Shown here: positions 57,885 to 64,000 of the stretch, piece by piece
Position numbering within the stretch: the stretch's first letter is position 1
How the letters are laid out: each line of letters begins with the position of its first letter
Assembly: GCA_028622995.1 (NCBI GenBank)
Contig: JAJQJQ010000011.1
Coordinates: forward strand, 2,418,001-2,482,000
Source of the DNA: Panagrolaimus kolymaensis
Lineage: Eukaryota; Nematoda; Chromadorea; Rhabditida; Panagrolaimidae
DNA length: 64,000 bases
Direction: 5' to 3'
Made by a program: the position numbers and the translations under genes
Notes under the pieces: model-generated
What the model was told of the DNA's origin: nothing
The model's database searches: none
The model's input: the letters and a program-made list of their open reading frames with translations, nothing else

Positions 57885-59258
57885 ATGGCATCTGCATCAA
57901 CTGGTTTTTTGCGTTCACCGGTATGGAAGAAATTTGCTCTTGCTGCATTTGGCACTGGTGCTGCGACTTATGCATTCTTTCCTGTAAGTTTTTTTAAACT
58001 GTTAGTCCATTAAAACCGATATTGTTTTTTAGCAAGCTGAAATGAAATCTGAAAAGAAGAAGAGTGCTGAAAAGGTCTCTGATGTTGATCCTGCTGTTCT
58101 AAAGCAAATCAATGAAGCATATGCTAAACTCAATAGTCCAGAAGGTGCTAAATGTCATTCATTGCTCAAAAAACATTTGACCAAAGACGTCGTCGAAAAG
58201 CTAAAGAACCGCAAAACAAAGCTTGGCGCCACCTTGTATGATTGCATTCGCTCTGGTGTCTTCAACTTGGATGCTTCCATTGGTGTTTATGCTCCTGATG
58301 CCGAAAGCTATTCTGTATTCGCTGAACTCTTCGACAAAATCATTGAAGTAAGTTTTTATTGGGTTATTAAAAAAATACTAATATTATGATTTTAGGATTA
58401 TCACCATTATGGACCAAAAGACAAGCAACCTCCTGTTGATCTCGGTGAAGGCAGAACAAAAGATCTTCCACCTCTCGATCCTCAAGGAAAATATGTTGTT
58501 TCCACTCGAATTCGTTGCGGTCGTTCTCTTGCTGGTTTTCCATTCAACCCTCTCCTTCAAGCAGCTGACTATGAAGTTATGGAAGCAAAGGTCAAAACAG
58601 CTCTTGAAAGTGTCAATGATAAAGAAATCAAGGGAACATATTACCCACTTACTGGAATGACCAAAGAAACACAGAAGCAACTCATCGATGATCATTTCCT
58701 CTTCAAAGAAGGCGATCGTCATCTTCAACATGCCAATGCTTGCAACTTCTGGCCCAAAGGTCGTGGCATCTTCCACAACAACGAAAAGAACTTCCTCGTT
58801 TGGGTCAATGAAGAAGATCATCTCCGTATCATCAGCATGCAACAAGGTAGCGATGTTGGAAAGGTTCTTGATCGTCTCATCCGTGGTGTCAAGGTAAGGG
58901 CTTTGATATAAATAATTAATATAATATTTTGCTTTCTTAGACTATTGAAAACATGGTTCCATTCTCTCGTGATCCTCATCTTGGTTTTTTGACTTTCTGT
59001 CCTACCAATCTTGGCTCAACTGTTCGTGCATCTGTTCACATTCGTCTTCCTAAAGTTTCTGCTCGCAAGGACTTCAAAGAAATTTGTGATAAACTCAATC
59101 TCCAAGTTCGTGGCATCCATGGTGAACATTCTGATAGCGAAGGTGGTGTAATGGATATCTCAAACAAACAACGTCTTGGTCTAAGTGAATATGCTGCTGT
59201 CCGCCAAATGTATGATGGTATCAAGAAGCTCATCGAAATGGAAGAATCTTCCAAGTAA
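57885..59258 (+). CDS. Arginine kinase 1 with an N-terminal extension
   Basis: Transfers phosphate between ATP and arginine, buffering energy. Four exons (57885-57983, 58033-58347, 58396-58893, 58941-59258) give 409 aa, about 50 more than the usual 355-360. The extra N-terminus, [26 protein letters not shown], is basic and hydrophobic and looks like a mitochondrial or membrane anchor, as in mitochondrial creatine kinases (inference). The core has the N-terminal substrate-specificity region [35 protein letters not shown] (ATP-binding arginines), [14 protein letters not shown] and the catalytic cysteine in [15 protein letters not shown]. The flexible loop [13 protein letters not shown] is also present. 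All residues for catalysis appear intact. It lies 1.1 kb from its paralogue in the same orientation. Confidence 0.95.
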
Positions 59259-60244
59259 TCTTGGTTGTTTCGTATAAAGCTAACTATTTTGTCTGTACTG
59301 GCTATAAATAATGCATAGATTTTTTTAAAATAAACGAGTATTATATTTTTAATGTGTTTTGATGGATAACTTTATTAGCGCAACGTTATAAACAGCTCAT
59401 TTCTTATGTGAAGTTTGAACATTCGAATAATAAATATAACTAAAAAATCGGTAAAAACAGTAAAAAGAAAAAATGATATGAATGATTTTTTGAAAAATTG
59501 TAAGCAAACATTGTTTTTCTCTAAAGATATATATGACCAACCTGAATACTCGTTTTAGTGAATCTTAAACATTTATAAAATAATAACTTTTAAAATACCA
59601 ATTCAAAAAAATGGAGCAAGACTAACACTTATTATAGTTAAAAACTTCTTTTTACTATTAGCCATCATTGCACTTTCAATGGAAAATGAATAAATAGTAA
59701 AAAAAAATTTTTTTAGAAATTTATGCATTATTTAAAACTCTGAGAAAACATTACTTCAAAATGAAACGGCCTTTATTTCATTTCTTTAAACCCAAGCTGT
59801 AACTAATAAATTTTGGGAAAACTAAATCATGTATTCATTCTCATAACTAGTTTTTGAAATGCGAAAAAAAAATAAAATAAGCTTTTACTTTTCTTTATGA
59901 ATGCAGCTGCCTTCCATGAATAAACATTGCCCACAATAATATTTTTAGAAAAAAAGTCATTATCAAGATTTTCATTTTTTGAAATTCCCTCTTATTGTGT
60001 CTGTTTCAAGAAGAAAAGAACTCGCGCAACTTCATGTTACATAGCCTAAAAAGGAAGGTTGAAGTAAAAAAAATTGTTTTTCAATTCAAAGTTATCCTTT
60101 TCTCATTTCGACGACTCTTTTTTACATTGCCTTATTTCTCCTTCTTCTTTCCATTTACATAGACAACTAAACATTAGCATGTAAAATAAGTCCACGTGAA
60201 AAATATTCAAATTTTGTTTCATTTGTTATCGTCTTCGTTTCGCG
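59259..60244. other. Intergenic between arginine kinase paralogues
   Basis: 3' UTR of copy 1 with AATAAAC-type poly(A) signals near 59331, then A+T-rich sequence and the promoter region of copy 2. No exon supported. Confidence 0.5.
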
Positions 60245-60252
60245 TATAAATA
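60245..60252 (+). promoter_or_regulatory. TATA box of arginine kinase 2
   Basis: TATAAATA, 96 bp upstream of the chosen ATG (60348). A start site about 30 bp downstream would exclude the in-frame ATG at 60258, which supports the shorter protein. Confidence 0.65.
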
Positions 60253-60347
60253 CATCCATGTCATTAATTTTTCTAAACTTTTTAGTTCATTCTTGGTTTG
60301 GAATCTCGCTGTATCGCTTGTGTTTCCTGAATATTTCAAATCCAATC

Positions 60348-61525
60348 ATGGCTGTTGATCCCGCTGTTATCAAACAAATAGATGAAGCATATGCTAAACT
60401 CAATGGTCCAGAAGGAGCTAAATGTCATTCATTGCTTAAAAAGCATTTGACCAAAGAAGTCGTCGAAAAGCTTAAGAACCGCAAAACAAAGCTTGGTGCC
60501 ACCTTGTATGATTGCATTCGCTCTGGTGTCTTCAACTTGGATGCTTCCATTGGTGTTTATGCTCCTGATGCCGAAAGCTACTCTGTCTTCGCCGAACTCT
60601 TCGACAAAATCATTCAAGTGAGTTGTTTACTTTTTATTAATCTTCTTAATACATCCGTTTTTTAGGATTACCACAACTACGGACCAAAGGACACTCAACC
60701 TCCTGTTGATCTCGGTGAAGGCCGCACCAAAGATCTTCCACCTCTTGATCCTCAAGGAAAATATGTCGTTTCAACTCGAATTCGCTGTGGTCGTTCTCTT
60801 GATGGTTTTCCATTCAATCCTGTTCTCAAAGAAGCTGATTACTTAGCTATGGAAGCAAAAGTCAAAGGAGCTCTCGAAAGTGTCAAGGACAATGAAATCA
60901 AAGGAACTTATTATCCTCTAGCTGGAATGACCAAGGAAGTTCAAAACAAGCTCATCGCTGATCATTTCCTCTTCAAAGAAGGCGATCGTCATCTTCAACA
61001 TGCCAATGCTTGCAACTTCTGGCCCAAAGGTCGTGGCATCTTCCACAACAACGAAAAGAACTTCCTTGTTTGGGTCAATGAAGAAGATCATCTTCGTATC
61101 ATCAGCATGCAACAAGGTAGCGATGTTGGAAAGGTTCTTGATCGCCTCATCCGTGGTGTCAAGGTAAGAGCTTTGATATAAATAATTAATATAATATTTT
61201 GCTTTTTCAGACTATTGAAAACATGGTTCCATTCTCTCGTGATCCTCATCTTGGTTTCTTGACTTTCTGTCCTACAAATCTTGGCTCAACTGTTCGTGCA
61301 TCTGTCCATGTTAAACTTCCAAAGGTTTCTGCTCGCAAGGACTTCAAGGAAATCTGTGATAAACTCAAGCTTCAAGTTCGTGGCATCCATGGTGAACACT
61401 CTGATAGCGAAGGTGGCGTTATGGATATCTCAAACAAACAACGTCTTGGTCTCAGTGAATATCAAGCTGTTCGTCAAATGTATGATGGTGTCAAAGAACT
61501 TATCAAAATGGAAGAAACTTCATAA
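60348..61525 (+). CDS. Arginine kinase 2 (cytosolic form)
   Basis: Three exons (60348-60617, 60666-61163, 61211-61525) give 360 aa, the standard family length, starting [19 protein letters not shown]. The core matches copy 1 nearly throughout, including [50 protein letters not shown], the catalytic Cys in [13 protein letters not shown] and the [12 protein letters not shown] loop. It lacks copy 1's first exon and hydrophobic extension. An upstream in-frame ATG (60258) would add a hydrophobic 30-residue stretch, but it overlaps the presumed TATA/TSS region. The second intron (61164-61210) is almost identical to the matching intron of copy 1 (58894-58940). A poly(A) signal AATAAA lies at about 61557. 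Confidence 0.95.
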
Positions 61526-62203
61526 CTTTTTTCTGTTATTGTAAAAGCTGATTTTTAATAAATGGAATAATATCTTTTAATTAATTTTCATTGCTATCTT
61601 GTTTAAAAATTTGGAATTTTGTTACACATTTGCCTTTCATATTGTCCCACTATCAAGTTAGAAAAAAAGTTTAGGATTCAAGCGACTAATATAAGGTTTA
61701 CTTGATGGATTCATTTGGAGCCTCCAGTTCTTAATTTAGAGAGGGAAATTTTTTTGTTCATGGAAATGTTATTACTTCAAGAAATCTTTTAATTTCTTTT
61801 CCATTCACGATAATAAATTTAAGTGAAAGTTATGCATTAAATTATGAATGAAACAAAATTGATGATCTTATCTTCAAAAATTATTGCGTAAACCAAAAGG
61901 AAAGAGAAATTCCTCTTTTGTTCTTCTTTTGGAAGGGAAGCATCGTCGAGTTAATGATTTTTTGTTTTCTGGATGAAAAAGTGTTGATTGGGTTTTTGAT
62001 TTTCTTAAAAGAGTTGCTCCTTTTTAGGTCACTCCTGAAGTAAAACAAGAGATGAGCGAGTGCGTCGTCAGCCTGCGGCGGGAAAATTGTGTAATCATTT
62101 TCCTTTCCATTTCTTCTCTCGCTTTTATTTTTTTTTTTTTTGAATCCATTTGAATCTTATTTCAAGACACCCATCATCATCGTATTTTTAACAATCAAAA
62201 ATA
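61526..62203. other. Intergenic upstream of the PAN-like gene
   Basis: No gene seen. There is a G+C-richer patch at about 62040-62085 (GAGTGCGTCGTCAGCC) and a 15-T run at about 62125. Confidence 0.5.
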
Positions 62204-64000
62204 ATGTTTCGGTTTGTTGTAATTTTGGCTTTAATTAGCCATGTTGCAGCCAATATTGATCCAGAAAGTTAGTTTTTAGTTTCGAAGACACTTATTTATG
62301 TATGTGTTTTTAGGTTTGAAACCATGCTTTGAACGATATGATGGCCATAAACTGATTCATGCACAACCATTTCATAGTGAATGGAAAATGAATCAAGAAG
62401 AAAATTGCTTAGAATTTTGTGCCCAAGCTACTGTAAGCTTTAAAATGCAATAAAAAAGCTTCTTTCATTTTTTTAATATCATTATTGATTGCTCGTTTTT
62501 TACATGAAGCTAATTATGCTTTCTTTCTTTCCAACATATTATTTTTTTCAGTCTCGATGTCGTTCCATTGTATACGACAAAATCAGCCACATTTGTCATT
62601 ATTTTATGGTGGATGGCATAGAGCTTAAAAAGGTTTATCCTCAAAGAGGAATGATATACTTTCAACTTGCTGATCCTAATTGCGCTGGTAAATATGCTTT
62701 CATTCTTTCTAAAGCCTTTATCTTTTGTTTTTATTTCAGCTGATGCTATCGCGAAGGTTTCAACTGAAGAAGCAACGACTAAAGAATATTTACCGCATGT
62801 AACTGAGGTTGTAAATGGTGAAACTATTCCAGTCATGTTTGCACCAGAAAATTTTCCTCAACCTCCAACTCCAAAATCTCTTGATGCAGAAAAAGAAGAA
62901 CCCATTGATGAAGTTCCCGATTTTTCAGATGATGCAGATTTAAACGTTCCAAAGCCACCCAAAAAATTCCCTAAATTTGATGAAAAAATTGATAAAACAC
63001 CACGAGTTGATGAAGTTTTGAATTACGATGATAATGGAAATTTAATTAATTTTCAAACATCGCTTTCACCCATAACTGAAGATATCCTTGTTGATGACCG
63101 AAGACAAGAAGGCCTTGATCAAGCTCATAAACACTTTGAAGACATTAGAGTTCCACAAGCAACCGAACATGAAACAGCTGCTAATGAACAAATTGACAAA
63201 CCGATGATCGATGACACAGATTATCATGAACCTTCAACGAAAGAAGAAGCTTCAAAAGATTATGACCCTGTTCCAATCACTGCTAAACCCACACCCACAA
63301 TGATGATGGAATCCTTTGAACCAACAACAACATTTGAACCTGAAACCGAACAGCCTACTGAACTTCCCACAACAACCACAGATCCTCGAGATGCTGAATT
63401 GAAAAATCTTCAAGAACAAATGCGACTTTTAGAAAAAGAAGTTCTTCAAATTCGAGGTAAGCATACATAGTACAGCAAATTTTTGTCATGATTTACTTTG
63501 GGTGTCCAACATCAGCTTTATTTTTCTTTCTTTCAAATTTTCAGAGGAAGAAGAAGCGAAGAAACAAAAATTCAATCCAAAGTTACAACTTCCCAAGCTT
63601 CCTTTACCTTCTCCAATGGATTTTATGGAACAAAGTGTTCCAGCAATTTTACCCGAAATGAAAGTATTCAAAGTTGCACGAAAAGAATTTGGAGCTGGAA
63701 CCAAGTCAAATCCCGATATTCGACGAGCTCCTGCAAAACTTGATAAAGCTTCAAATTTTAAATCTTTAGCTAAAGCTTTTACTTCGGCTTTGAATGCTGA
63801 TTTTGAAAGTGAAGATGTTGATTGCCCAAAAGATTCAAACTTTGTTTGGATTGGAGTTGAAAATTCTGATTTGCCTAGAATTGGAGATCATGTAACTAAA
63901 AAAGTAAATAAAGTTGAAGATTGTATAAGGCAATGCCCTAAAATTCGAGTGAGTCCAATAATTAAAAAGTCATAATCGAAGTAAAGGTGATTTCAGATAA
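62204..64000 (+). CDS. Secreted PAN-like, Pro/Thr-rich protein (3' end outside window)
   Basis: Exons 62204-62267, 62314-62432, 62552-62687, 62740-63456 and 63545-63948, plus a sixth starting at 63997, keep frame. The gene is truncated by the window end. MFRFVVILALISHVAA is a signal peptide. Residues about 22-110 form a PAN/Apple-like module: CFERYDGH, NCLEFC, RCRSIVYDKISHICHYF and PNC, a six-Cys pattern. A long acidic, Pro/Thr-rich linker with TTTTDPRDAELKNLQEQ follows and ends in a short coiled coil (LQEQMRLLEKEVLQIR). After a basic segment a new Cys module begins (DCPKDSNFVWIGVEN...VEDCIRQCP), probably a second PAN-like domain. Nematode cuticle and epithelial matrix proteins have such architecture. 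Expected location is extracellular matrix. Confidence 0.8.

Noticed and set aside
58384..58845. 153-aa antisense ORF (and 60918-61115)
   Set aside because: Shadow of the arginine kinase coding strand; no promoter or splice support.
60258..60347. Longer start for arginine kinase 2
   Set aside because: The ATG is only 6 bp after the TATA box, upstream of any likely transcription start, and [10 protein letters not shown] is the normal family start.
1..64000. CRISPR arrays, rRNA or tRNA genes
   Set aside because: No regularly spaced repeats or rRNA-like sequence seen. I did not recognise a tRNA by eye; a tRNAscan run would be decisive.

Overview
The window looks like a chromosomal segment of a nematode. 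It is strongly A+T-rich. The genes are cut into many exons by short introns (mostly about 45-60 bp) that end in TTTTAG or TTTCAG. Several start codons sit a few bases after a free-standing splice acceptor, as expected for spliced-leader trans-splicing. The gene content also fits: a DRH-type RIG-I-like helicase, LITE-1/GUR-like receptors, a worm-type TTBK/CK1 kinase, sigma-like GST, arginine kinases and a BEL/Pao element. A clade IV (panagrolaimid-like) worm is my guess only.

Layout. 1-2457 is non-coding. 2458-7803 is a very young BEL/Pao LTR retrotransposon: two 463-bp LTRs that I read as identical, a GAAAG target duplication, one intact gag-protease-RT-RNase H ORF, and no integrase. 9467-13024 is a class A-like GPCR whose single 2.3-kb intron is filled by three long hairpin elements. 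13860-16588 is a CUL-2-type cullin. On the minus strand follow an unrecognised 379-aa gene, a GST, a DRH helicase (13 exons, 1052 aa) and a 7TM receptor. 28892-30769 is a TTBK/CK1-like kinase without a recognisable glycine loop, starting one base after a 176-bp hairpin. 31.1-32.0 kb is a composite of inverted repeats. 32293-34583 holds two related F-box-like genes, the first apparently frameshifted.

35194-40132 is a full two-half ABCB/P-glycoprotein (19 exons). Convergent to it are TELO2/CLK-2 and, 90 bp upstream of that on the same strand, an ITPA/HAM1 pyrophosphatase: an operon-like pair. Then come SAM50, an MFSD8/CLN7-like transporter (+), a tandem cluster of three gustatory-receptor-like genes (-), a secreted glycine-rich protein (-), two arginine kinase paralogues (+) with TATA boxes, and a PAN-like secreted protein cut by the window end.

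This is a mixed housekeeping and sensory neighbourhood rather than one pathway. The notable features are structural: an integrase-less but recently inserted retroelement, hairpin elements in and beside genes (two sharing TTAA/AGG ends), four GC-AG introns supported by reading frame, one GT-AA-looking intron, a kinase with a replaced N-lobe, and arginine kinase paralogues that share an almost identical intron. I did not find one convincing undescribed multi-gene system.
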